From NCBI GenBank assembly GCA_000750105.3, contig JPHH03000038.1, forward strand, positions 62,001-126,000: a stretch of 64,000 nucleotides of DNA. Reading direction: 5' to 3'. This DNA comes from Tolypocladium sp. Sup5 PDA-1. Lineage: Eukaryota > Ascomycota > Sordariomycetes > Hypocreales > Ophiocordycipitaceae. Position numbers and translations under genes: made by a program. Of this stretch, positions 21,713 through 31,439 are shown piece after piece. How positions within the stretch are numbered: the stretch's first letter is position 1; every line of letters starts with the position of its first letter. Under the pieces are notes generated by a model that was given only the letters and a program-made list of their open reading frames with translations, made no database searches and was not told the origin of the DNA.

Positions 21713-21964
21713 ATGTCCTCTTATGACACGCGCATTGATTGTCTGCTAGGTAGTGGCTGTTCTAAGAAAGAGTTAATGAAGTTTACTACGCCTACCAAAT
21801 CGGATGACCCTCAAAAGAGACCATTTGAGCTCTATACAATCCAGACAGAAGATGATACACCCGCAGCTTATCATGTTGTGTCCAAAGCACCTTGGAAATA
21901 TTACACCGAACCCATAGTTGCCTGGTTAACGATTCGCGATGATGGGCGAGATAATGCACCTTGA
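21713..21964 (+). CDS. small hypothetical protein (doubtful)
   Basis: An 83-codon frame from ATG at 21713 with protein-like composition (KSDDPQKRPFELYTIQTEDD, APWKYYTEPIVAWLTI). There is no domain, signal peptide or splice continuation that I can defend. It could be a first exon or a relic. Confidence 0.25.
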   Translation: MSSYDTRIDCLLGSGCSKKELMKFTTPTKSDDPQKRPFELYTIQTEDDTPAAYHVVSKAPWKYYTEPIVAWLTIRDDGRDNAP

Positions 21965-22218
21965 GGTTCCATCAAACGAAGGGGAGCTTCCAGTCACAAT
22001 TCGAAAGAGTTTGGTGAGGTTACAGTATGCTGACCTACGATACATTCAACATCTGATGCATGTTACAGTACAGTACACCACAGTGTCCGTTGTGAGCCAC
22101 ATGACAAGCACTCGCCGCCGAAAGCCCCGTTCCGAACCAGTTAGTTCGTGAGTGCAGCTGAAAACGGCCCCAAGCTGACCTTTCTTTTCTTCAAATTGCT
22201 CTTGATGAGAGCCAATTT

Positions 22219-22653
22219 TCACTTTTTGAACAACATGAACGGCGGGAATGTCCGAGCATTCTTCAAAGCTGCGTGCAGTGGATGTAGTAGTCGGCTGTGC
22301 CAAATGTGGATGTTAATAAACTGCCGCACCCTGTTCCGGCTCCCAGCAGGAGCGCGAATTATTGAGGGAGCCAGGATAGGCTTGAAATTCCCTGCGAGCT
22401 TGGTCCAAAGTCGGACATTGATCGTTAACTGGCGTCTGTTTACCAAGAGTTACAGCTGTTCCAATTCAGACGTAAATCTTGCCGCCATGTACTTACCGTA
22501 CCGGTGACCATACAGACCCACGGTAGGTAAATCGTCTGAACAAGATATAATAGAGTAGAAATCATGTTCATGCAGGCTGGTAAGGCTACACTTTTGATAC
22601 TTTCTCTCCTTGTTTGCAAGGCTATTGATCATACTCGCCGGTTCACTTCCCAC
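22219..22653 (-). pseudogene. unidentified coding trace with one in-frame stop
   Basis: On the minus strand one frame runs from about 22650 to 22219, interrupted only by a TAA near 22450. It includes DDLPTVGLYGHRYGKYMAAR before the stop and VNRRQLTINVRLWTKLAGNF after it. The residue pattern looks protein-like, but I do not recognise a family. Confidence 0.25.
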
Positions 22654-22886
22654 ACTCGCTCATAGCTGTCATGTCTCTGACATGATGCAGGTTTTAGATA
22701 TACTCTTTGAACGCTTGTCTCCGACGGATTTTTCAAGACCCTCAAGTTCGAGCCGAGTTGGCTGGAACCTGCGTCGCGGTGTCGTACTCAGGAGGCTCTG
22801 TCCACTCTCGTCGCACCACACAGGGTAGCGCAACGCCAGTACTTGCGCGCGACTCGTCGTTCCATCCAGGCCTGCTCTTCGTGGCC

Positions 22887-25800
22887 ATGGCGGATTCGAA
22901 TTGCTCATATATACTCCAGCGGATTCAACATATGCAGGATCATACTGCACAATGTGACCGGAAACTTCGTGCTATCACACCACCGCGTTGTGAGTACGAG
23001 AAAAAGCTGGCGGATGTCAATGCCCGCCTCGACGAGACTTCAAAAAGTCTTTACTCAAGCCAAAGCACGGTAGATCGGTCCGTGTTGCAGGAGATTGTGG
23101 ATTACGGCCGTGAACTTGAGAAGCTCGAAATAAGCTATAAAACGGGCCTCAAGGATGCGGAAGCTACCTACAAGCATCAAATTGAAGTTGTCTGGAAGGG
23201 CTTTTGTCACGAAGTCATCACAACATTGGGACCAACGCTGGTCCAAGAGACACTTCAAAAGCTACTGGATAAAAATGCGAAACAACATCTCCCGCATAGC
23301 TCGATTGAAGACCTGCAGAAAAACTCTGCATCGGAAGCACCTGCACTCCCAGCCATGGAAGAGACTGGCGCCAACGGCAACGCCAAAAGTGTGAGTACTC
23401 CATGCTCTACTGGAAAGAATCTGAGATTGACAGGCGAAGCGCAAGCGAAGGCTTAGTAGCTTGGCTTCCCTGAGGCGGAAAAGACTGCGTAACATCGGTG
23501 AAGACGAGAGAGACAAGGAAGAAAACATGGTTGTGGCCCGCCGCAGTCAGGAGCGGGCAGGTGTTGAGCCTCGAGGACAAGTTAGAGACAACCAAGTGAC
23601 AGAGGGAGGGGAGCGCCAACAACAGTACAAAGCTGAAGCTATCACTTCGGGCGAAGTCTACTTTACTTTTTGGGAGAAGTCCAATGCCTGGTCAGCAGTG
23701 CTTCTTTTGCCAACAGAAAATCTCCACGATGTTGGCGTGCCATACACAGCTGAGGCTCTTGGCTTGGCGAACAATGTCCCGGAGTGTTATGATTATAACC
23801 TCAAGGAAAAAAAGTTTCAATGGCGAGAAGGGTACGAGGATGGAGGGCGCCTCGTTGCAGAGCGGCAACACCCCGTCATGTACTTTGACGGCCTGGACTT
23901 TTCAAGGAAAAGCCCCGTCGGCTGGGTCGCTGCCAAAGACCTCCAGATCTTCGACCTGAATGATGCGAGGGTTCGCAAGCTCGTTGAACACGCCGGACAA
24001 GTTCGGAAGTTTCTCAGGGAGCGGGGGAAGTTACGTACGAAGGCCAAGTCCGACACTGAACGTACAGCTCGGCGAGCGACGCCCGTCAATGGTACGTCGA
24101 TATTATCGGATATTGAGAATGGCGGAGATCTGCAGCCTAGTCACTCAGCTCTCGAAACAAACTGCGGTAGGCTCGATCATTCTCAGCCGGATGAATGCAG
24201 GCCATTCATGCCCGGAGAACACTCAACGTGTTGTTCAACACCAAGTCCCGACCCTGATATCGGTCAAGAAGCAAGGTTGAGCAGTCACCGACTTGGAAAG
24301 AGCAGCAACCTTGATGAGGTTTTAGAAAGTTTCCGGCCGGAGCTTAACGCGAAGCAACAGCAGCATCCAGCGCAGGTTCAGGCCGAAGAGCTGCAACAGC
24401 AACAACAGAAACAGGAACACGCCGGGCCTACCAATGGCAATTTTGCTCAAGGTGCTAGCGGAGCGACAGGAAACGTGGCAGGTCAAGCACGAAGCCCCGA
24501 AGCTGTGGCAGCTGCGGCCACTGCCGAGCGACCAAATATTCCCGACCATATTCTGGAGCATGCGAGCAAGATAACATTTCGAACGCCGAGGCAGTTGGCG
24601 TTTAAGTCCCCTTCAGACAACGCCAAGTGGGTCGAGGAGATGAAGGATAGATATGCGCGGGCGCTCTATGCGATGGAGAGCAGCAAAAATAAGGTGGCAG
24701 GTATGGAGAAGCGATTCAAGGAGAGAGCCCAGGGGGGCAAGCCGCTTGAGGGCGAGGAGCTGCGGCAATATCAGCTTCGACGCGAAGAGCAACTAAAGTT
24801 CTACACCGAAGCCCACAAATGGATTGAGGGCGTTCGTAAGCAACAAGAAATTTTACAGGGAAACAATCAACAGGCAGGCAAGAACGGCGCGGCTAGCAGC
24901 GCAGCAAAGCCGAAAGTCCAAGAGACAGATGCGACACATCCGGCGAACGAAAATGTCGCGCATAACCAGTCGCAGACCATGACCCAAAATAATCAGGCTA
25001 TAACACCAAGCTCGGAGTCAAATTCAAAGCTCGACAACGGCTCTCCAATTGTCGAAAGGACGGGATTACCGCGTATGTGCGTGAATGAGTCACCGGTGGC
25101 CAGTGCGGCAAGGATGGAGCCAGACGTCGCAGACGCAGCAGAGCGAACGGCATCAGTTAATAGTGCGTCAGCAATACGAGAGAGATTTTGAAGCTTCACT
25201 AACAATCTACTAGGCGAGCGTAACCTACAGTCGCCTTCCTCAAGTCCTCTAACGGCCAAGTCTCGGCCGGATAAAAGCAGACAGTTAACATCTGAGGAAC
25301 ACCAGCCAGGGCCGAGCCACAGCATTGATGAGGTTGGAGTGGCCGCAGAAGTCGAAAAAGCTGTCCCAAGTGGGGAAGGGAGTGCTTTTGCCGAAACTTC
25401 TAACGACCTCGGCAGCAATGGATTACAATTGGCTAGTCTAGCAAGGCGCGGACTAATCCTTGCTGATGCGACTCTCTCAGAGGCATTGCAAACACCTTTA
25501 CCCAGACGTGAGGAACGCAATCCGGCACCCCTGCCAACCGGCAATGATCAGCATGAATCCTCTTTGCTACAAGTATTCTCTACTGGGGCCGATCAGCCTG
25601 GAGAAGTCACTCCGCAATCTGAGCTGCGAACCAGCGCGGTTGTTTCTCCAAGACCACAGGCTCCAATACACACTTCAAAGCAATGGAGCGTCACTACCAA
25701 GATTTGGCCGCCGACTCTACTTCTACATGAGGACAACAAGAGTACTCTCGTTGAGATTCCTCCCCCTTCAGAGCAGGCACCTCCGGTGGAAACCCAAGAT

Positions 25801-26145
25801 CAGATTAGCTCGCTGCCACGAGGAGCCGCATGGAATGGGCCAGGGCGTTGTGTTCATGGTACGTCCGCCGCCGCAGTCCCTCATGCGTCCTACCAAGCTG
25901 ACACGCATCTTCATATCTCAGCAACTAGCGCCACAATACCAGATTCACAGCCAGCATATTCGGTCGAGAGCTGGCCCGAGAGTCTCCCACAACATCTCGT
26001 TGAACGGTTGATCGAGGCCTCAAGGGGGGATGTTCCAACACCCGATACATTCAAAGATCGAGGCAAATATTATCATTGCCCATTTTGCGGTAGAAAATGG
26101 CAAAGGCCAACTTGGTTCACGAGGCATCTGCTGCGCGACCACTGA
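22887..26145 (+). CDS. large nuclear-type protein with coiled coil and C-terminal C2H2 finger, function unknown
   Basis: Three exons (22887-23390, 23434-25162, 25214-26145) encode 1054 aa. Introns: 43 nt (GTGAGT...TTGACAG) and 51 nt (GTGCGT, CACTAAC, CTACTAG); phases are consistent. Residues 1-170 are helical (coiled coil), followed by a basic patch (AKRKRRL, LRRKRLR). About residues 225-340 form a compact conserved-looking block (GEVYFTFWEKSNAWSAVLLL, KKFQWREGYEDGG, SPVGWVAAKDLQIFDL) that could be a chromatin-reader-like beta domain. A Gln-rich and disordered region comes next, then a second helical block (RTPRQLAFKSPSDNAKWVEE, RREEQLKFYTEAHKWI). The C-terminus ends in one zinc finger (YYHCPFCGRKW...HLLRDH; C-x2-C-x12-H-x4-H). 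I know no named family with this order. A nuclear role is inferred from the basic patches and finger. The gene looks intact. Confidence 0.8.
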
Positions 26146-26149
26146 GTCC

Positions 26150-26875
26150 TGACTCAACTAACCAAGGGCTATGTTCATGCTTTTTGGCCAGTATTAGCAT
26201 CCATTTAACAGTAAGACTGTTCGCCCTACTGCTTCTGTCATATCTTCTGTTTCAGCACGGCAAGAGCTAAACCTTGCAAATCTCTACCCTCGGTGACTGT
26301 AGGTGCACATCCGTGGTAGACTCCCACGCCTGAAATGTAACTAGTTCGCTGGATACATCCGCTCATACTGGGAAATGGCTTCGGAGGCAATTGCAAGAAG
26401 GCAAAACATTGCAGCGGCGGTTTTTCAGGCCTTATCAGGCTTATGGCCTCCATGGTTCATTTAAGTGCGTTGCAGGAAAGTTCACCAGTTAAAGACGTTG
26501 GTTTTAAGACGAGGCGAGAACAACGACAGCCGGCATATACACATTGTAGGATCAAGGAAAGGACTAGATCTACAGTACTGCGCAAGTGCGTTGAGCTACT
26601 GCAAGCATAGAATGGCTCCTGAGCAAGACGTAGAATCCCCTGCAGCTTGTGCCCAACCGCGGTCTGGCAAGCCTGCCGCACCACAGAGGATCGAGCCGTG
26701 CTCGCGCCTTTGTCCGGAGGAACCCGTACGTTCTTTCATGAATTACACAAACTTGCGGCTTTGCTATGGTCTAATTGAGGTTTGACACCGCGTGGTTCCC
26801 CCGCCTGCCAACAAAGTCGAGGGGTAGTTGCCGACCCATGAATTCGGAACAGTGCGTAAAGCCTCATGAGAGCAT
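26150..26875. other. intergenic, no gene seen
   Basis: Downstream of the 1054-aa gene. Open frames of 70-106 codons are present but without motifs. The repeat-rich block begins at about 26880. Confidence 0.35.
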
Positions 26876-26879
26876 GGCA

Positions 26880-27815
26880 GCAGGCATATCTCGCAGCCAC
26901 GCTCGGTAGCGAAGAGGAGTAGCTTGACGGCCGTTGTAAATGCCGGAAATGGAGTTTATGTCAACAGTGGCGGCGTGGAGTGACACGCCATTGAAAAGGG
27001 TCTAAGTGGTCAAACTTGGCTGTTAGACAGGTCAATGCTAGTGGGGCTCGCGTCAAGCGCTAACAAGCTAAACTTGGGTGTGAGCTCAAAGCGCCAGAAT
27101 CTCCGGAACTCGGGCACTGCTCGCGGTGCCTCGGCTTTCATGTATTGGGGGAGAGAGAAAGCATGAGCACCCGTAGGCGCCGGGTTGTCCCAGGCGTATC
27201 TAATCGGTGCGGCTCTCGATCGTATCTACGAGCATGACCAGCCGAGCGACGTCAGCGTGCAACCGCCAACCCACAGTCCCAGTGGTACGCCAGCTCGTGG
27301 GAGAGAATGGCAGTGTAGCAAACCTTGCAGCCACTCTCGGCTGCGAGACGAGTGACTGTTGTGCTGCCGTGCATCCTTTCCTTGCGCCGGAAATGGTGGT
27401 TTAAGCCGACGTAGGTGGGGATAGCATGCGCATGGGATCAATCCGCGACCAGGCTGTCTATAAACGCCAAACTTGGCTGTTACACGCGCCAAGGCCAGAG
27501 TTTAAGGGTGGCATATAATAAAGCCGAACCTGGCATTTTGTTAAGACCAACGGTCCACTCACCACCTCTAGTTGTTCAATTCACCGACTTTGGCTATTAA
27601 CTGCGCCCGATTTCTTTAACTCATTCAACTCTACTTGTTTAATCAGCCAACTCCGGCCTTTATCGCGTTAACTCTAACTCCACAACTCCACGCACAGCAT
27701 TGAGAGGCAACCTGCACAGGCGATGGTGAAAGCCGTGGCAACACATCGAAGACTCCATCTCCCTCATGAATCCGCACAAATTCAGCCGAATACGGCGCTT
27801 TGTTGAGCCTGGCTG
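26880..27815 (+). repeat. dispersed repeat, copy A (with a partial tandem copy)
   Basis: The segment 27310-27815 aligns over nearly its full length with the reverse complement of 56685-57185, and its first ~110 bases also match 30423-30530. Shared blocks include GCATCCTTTCCTTGCGCCGG, AAGCCGAACCTGGC, ACCGACTTTGGC, GCAACCTGCACAGGCGATGG and CTCCATCTCCCTCATG. A shorter, more diverged copy lies just upstream at about 26880-27060. Copies differ by many substitutions and small gaps. No open frame is conserved, so this looks like a non-autonomous or decayed element about 500 bp long. Copies also contain the motif GCCAAACTTGGCTGTTA, which recurs in the 54-55 kb tandem repeat. Confidence 0.75.
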
Positions 27816-29040
27816 TTCAAGATCAATACCATTGGCTGTTGAATCCGGCAACTATGGCTCTAAACAGCGTGCGAGACACCGGTATACACCGGTACAGGCG
27901 AATGTGGCAGCACAGAGGAGCCAAGTGTCAACACCGGGGCTCGTACTGCCCGTTCTGCTCTTGTAGCGCATTAGCAATGTTCTGATGCAAGGCCAGACAT
28001 GGCCGGGAGCGATGGCTGCAGACTCATCGCCAGTGCCAGTGGAGGTAGGTGTTTGAATATAGACCTTGACTGCGGTCACCTAGTCCAAACCGCCAGCGAT
28101 GTCCCTGCCCAAGCCGCTCCAATCGTATGTCGCACTGGCTGGAAGCCGTAATCTTCGGCTCTCGGCTGTTGTGTTCCCGCCCGAGACAGTACAGTAGGGG
28201 TGTCAAGATCAGGTCGCTCATTCACATTTATCATACTTCTCACGGGAAGTCCAGAGAAAGCTCCGTCTCCACGTAGGGCAGGTCCGTTGCCACACGGATG
28301 CCGTCAGCTACATAGGAAAGCAACTTCTTCCATTTAGATAGAAACATAAGGGTCATTCGTTGCCCGATTCACTGAGGACCTTCTGCCCGGTCGTTAGTTA
28401 GCCATCCATCCGATCTGCACGACAGGTCGAAAGACGTATGGCGAGCAACGGAGAAGACCTTGTGGGTGTAAGAGTGACATGTACCCATGATGGCGAGGGA
28501 GTCGGCGTTGGCTACGGGGGGAAGTTGGTGAGGACTAGGGTTGCGTGAGTATCCTCGACAACGGAGTGGCTGCAGCGGAGTAGTCCGGGGTGGGGGGGGG
28601 GAACTGCTGGGCGAAGCGGAGAGGGAGAGTGAAGGCATTGCGGATGAGGCAGGCCTCTGTCGAGGTGAGACTGAAAGGAAGAGATGATGCGTTAGATTTC
28701 GGCATGCTTGTGAGTGATGTGGTATATGTGCAGGATGGGGGCGCGGAGAGGGTTAGTGCCTATGCAATGCAATCCCGTTATACTCTTGTTTTACTCTGCC
28801 GAGCGAGCTCCCCTGTTGGATGACCACGCGCAAATATTTGCCTCCAAAAGATACAGTGTCGCCACTTCGCGGCGTGTTATTGTACAGTACGCAAAAAATC
28901 AGGCAATATTGTTCAAAGCGGGCTAGTAGCAAGGACGCATGCTTAAATTAGAAACAGGATCACGTTTGGAACGGTACGGTATGTGAGGAAGCATTTTGTA
29001 AGCAGGGATACAAACCAGTACTCTCAAGTACGAATGCCCC
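27816..29040. other. gene-poor region with G-rich tract
   Basis: No gene is supported. A run of G4-T-G10 sits at about 28587-28601. Open frames on both strands are short and unremarkable. Confidence 0.35.
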
Positions 29041-29054
29041 CGGGGGGGGGGGGG
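29037..29054 (+). repeat. C5G13 homopolymer tract
   Basis: Five C followed by thirteen G, about 20 bases beyond the stop of the LysM-like gene and so probably in its 3' UTR. It is a candidate for length variation or sequencing error. Confidence 0.9.
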
Positions 29055-29074
29055 AATAAATGAGAGCTTCGTCT

Positions 29075-30148
29075 TTAACTATCACAATACCTAAACGCAG
29101 CTCCTAGATAATTGAGGTCTAGGGGCTCGTAAGTGTACGTTAAGCAACCCCAGTTTAAGAAACCGCCCGGGCCAGCTCCGTCCTTGCTTTTGCCTAAGAA
29201 TGAGTTAGTATGAGTTATGATATAGCTGCCTTCTTGCTTACATTCGGAGTACACCTTCCTTATGCTATCCATGCAGATAGCATAGTCTGCTGTATTTTGA
29301 CTGAGCCGGCAACTAGGATTCCACTGGGCAGAGAAATAATAAAGGCCGCTCTTATCGGAAAAAAGCTGGGAAATGCTTGGACTATCTCTCTGTAATGTTG
29401 CATTCCTCTGTATTCCGCAAAAGGCGGTCCAGAAGCCCAGCTGCGTTTCCTGGTTAGTTTTCTTTCCAATGCCGTCACTACACACTGGGCCATAGATCTG
29501 CCCTGAGGGTGTTAAAGCTGCTGTTTGTGTCGAAGACGAACTTGGACGAGGTGTCACTGACACGACTTCCGTTGAAAATGCGTCATTGCCCGTTATAGTA
29601 ACATACTGACTAGGACGGGTCATTGAACTCCACGGGGAGGGGGAAAAAGAAGAACTAGATGAGAATCTGAGGGCTTCAGACGCGGTCGACTTGCTATATG
29701 TTCCGAAACCTGGTTGAGAGCTTGATGATTCTGTGTGGTCTTGCGTTGCTGTGACCGTAGTATCGGTCTCTGTTGCCAGAGATTGCGTGAACGTTTGAGT
29801 GATAGGGAGAATAGTACCATCTGTCTGTTGTCGATATGCTGTTCCTTGCCCAGGGAATTCGAGAAATGGTATACAGCCATAAGACGTCTTCCAAGACGCT
29901 GGCGATGTGACATGACTATGAGGTACGGTAATTGTTTGTCCCTCTAGGATATAACCAGGTTTCTTTATCAGGGGATTGTTTTCCACGATGTCATCTACGA
30001 TTTTCGCAATGTCATTCTCAGACTTGCCAAGGTATGTTGCTGCCTCCCAGACAGTCTGCTGTTCAGCAACTCTCCAGAGGCCAATATAAGGGTCCCAGTC
30101 GCATGCGCGCGCTGGCAGAGCGTAAAGTAAGAGATGTAAAGCCATCAT
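29075..30148 (-). CDS. secreted LysM-like protein
   Basis: A 357-codon intronless frame; the first ATG is at 30148 (a TTG just upstream is rejected). MMALHLLLYALPARA is a likely signal peptide, so the mature protein starts near CDWDP. Residues ~24-78 form a LysM-like module (WRVAEQQTVWEAATYLG, NDIAKIVDDIVENNP, YILEGQTITVP): a short helix pair then G-Q-x-hydrophobic-x-V/I-P, as in fungal LysM proteins that bind chitin or GlcNAc polymers. A Ser/Thr-rich, probably O-glycosylated linker (about 105-220) leads to a Cys-containing C-terminal domain (about 225-357; PVCSDGIGKK, YYFSAQWNPSC, GGFLNWGCLTYTYEPL). Similar LysM proteins act outside the cell as effectors or wall-protecting proteins. The C-terminal domain has no name known to me. 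The frame is intact. Confidence 0.75.
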   Translation of the reverse strand: MMALHLLLYALPARACDWDPYIGLWRVAEQQTVWEAATYLGKSENDIAKIVDDIVENNPLIKKPGYILEGQTITVPHSHVTSPASWKTSYGCIPFLEFPGQGTAYRQQTDGTILPITQTFTQSLATETDTTVTATQDHTESSSSQPGFGTYSKSTASEALRFSSSSSFSPSPWSSMTRPSQYVTITGNDAFSTEVVSVTPRPSSSSTQTAALTPSGQIYGPVCSDGIGKKTNQETQLGFWTAFCGIQRNATLQRDSPSISQLFSDKSGLYYFSAQWNPSCRLSQNTADYAICMDSIRKVYSECKQEGSYIITHTNSFLGKSKDGAGPGGFLNWGCLTYTYEPLDLNYLGAAFRYCDS

Positions 30149-30422
30149 CCCCAAGTTGAGCTTGCTCTTCCTGTCTCGGACAGAACGTCGGATGACACTT
30201 CAACGACAGACTATGTAGGTAGAAGAGGGCGTCGGCATGAAGAATTGGCTCATTGGAGGACTAAATCGGCTTTCGGCCAGCACCAGTTTTGGTTTACGCC
30301 ATAAGTATGGGCTACATAAAGCGGTTTATTGTAGCCGCCCCGGCCTCCGGCCTCTCCGGTAAGCCTCTATTGTATTTCCCATTCCCTAGCTGGACTTAGA
30401 GGGGTTTCATCAATAAGTGCGC

Positions 30423-30600
30423 GCAAACGTTGCAGCCAGTCTCGGCTCCGACTCGGGTGGCTGACGTGCATCCTTTCTTTGCGTCGGGGAATGGTTTACG
30501 CCGACATGGAGGAAGGGGGTGGCACTGCCAGATTTGGCTGCTTCGCGCTCCAAGGCGGGTGGTGGTTAAGCGGCTCCAGAACCGGCTGGGGCCTTGGCCG
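30423..30600 (+). repeat. dispersed repeat, copy B (truncated)
   Basis: Matches the first ~110 bases of copy A (GCAAACGTTGCAGCCAGTCTC, GACGTGCATCCTTTCTTTGCG, ATGGTTTACGCCGACATGG), then the CGCGCTCCAAGGC...GTGGTTA block found in the inverted copy at 57 kb. The rest of the element is missing. It lies roughly 300-500 bp upstream of the CENP-A-like histone gene. Confidence 0.65.
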
Positions 30601-30905
30601 GTTTTGGCGGAAATGCAAGCGCTATGATGGACAGGGATGTGGCCTTTGGGGGATCTCTGCCGGTCCTGGCTATATAGAATCTGCTTTATGTGGCAGGGCG
30701 CTGATAGCAGACCGGAAACCGCCCGGCCAGTGCTGGGTAATAAGCGAGCTGGAGTGAGGGTATATATGAACGTAGCTGAACCTACTCGTTGCGTGCTCTA
30801 AGTAGCTGCTCTATGGCACTTATTCGTTCGTGAAAGCTCCTCCACATTCGCTCGGGTACATGCGTGCCCTTTAGTCTGGAGACGAGCTTGTCGCCGCTCA
30901 CTCAC

Positions 30906-31434
30906 ATGGTCCCTAGGCGACAACCGCGCCCAGGGGATATCCAGGGTATGATGCTTCGCTTGTCGAAAAGAATGCAAAGACTGGTTGCACATGGAACTGA
31001 CAGTGGCTTCTCTTGGCCCTCTCAGCCGGAGATCCAATCCCCCTTGGTCGGAACAGACGCTACCGCCCTGGTACCGTCGCTTTGCGCGAAATCAGAAACT
31101 ACCAGAAAGGCACTGAATTACTTTTGTTAAAGCTTCCATTTATGCGCCTAGTATGTCGGGTAATACTGTGCGAGCCTAGAGAATGAGGGTGTACTGACTC
31201 GGGAGTTTTTATTGTTAGGTCCGCGAGATTGGCACAAACTACCGCCCGAGAGGACGCGAGTTTAGGTGGCAAAGTCAAGCCATTCAGGCCCTACAGGAAG
31301 CGGCTGAGGCTTTCGTGGTTCACCTATTCGAGGACACCCAGCTATGCGCTTTCCATGCCAAAAGAGTCACAATAATGCAAAAGGACATGCAGCTAGCAAG
31401 GCGGATAAGAGGCATTTGGGCCGGATTAGGGTGA
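30906..31434 (+). CDS. centromeric histone H3 variant (CENP-A/CenH3-like)
   Basis: Three exons (30906-30945, 31026-31150, 31219-31434) encode 126 aa. Introns of 80 nt (GTATGA...CTCTCAG) and 68 nt (GTATGT...TTGTTAG) join in phase. The histone fold is complete: [12 protein letters not shown] (residues 26-36), [11 protein letters not shown] (49-59), a loop-1 region longer than in canonical H3 ([14 protein letters not shown]), [17 protein letters not shown], then [15 protein letters not shown] and [14 protein letters not shown]. The inserted residues and Trp before QSQ, and the IW-x-G-L-G end, are marks of CENP-A, not canonical H3. CENP-A replaces H3 in centromeric nucleosomes. The N-tail is very short (~22 residues) and lacks the H3 ARTKQ start. 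Odd points: Gln and Phe replace usually invariant Asn and Ile around LCA. The main CENP-A gene should lie elsewhere, making this a paralogue (inference). Confidence 0.82.
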
Positions 31435-31439
31435 TGATC

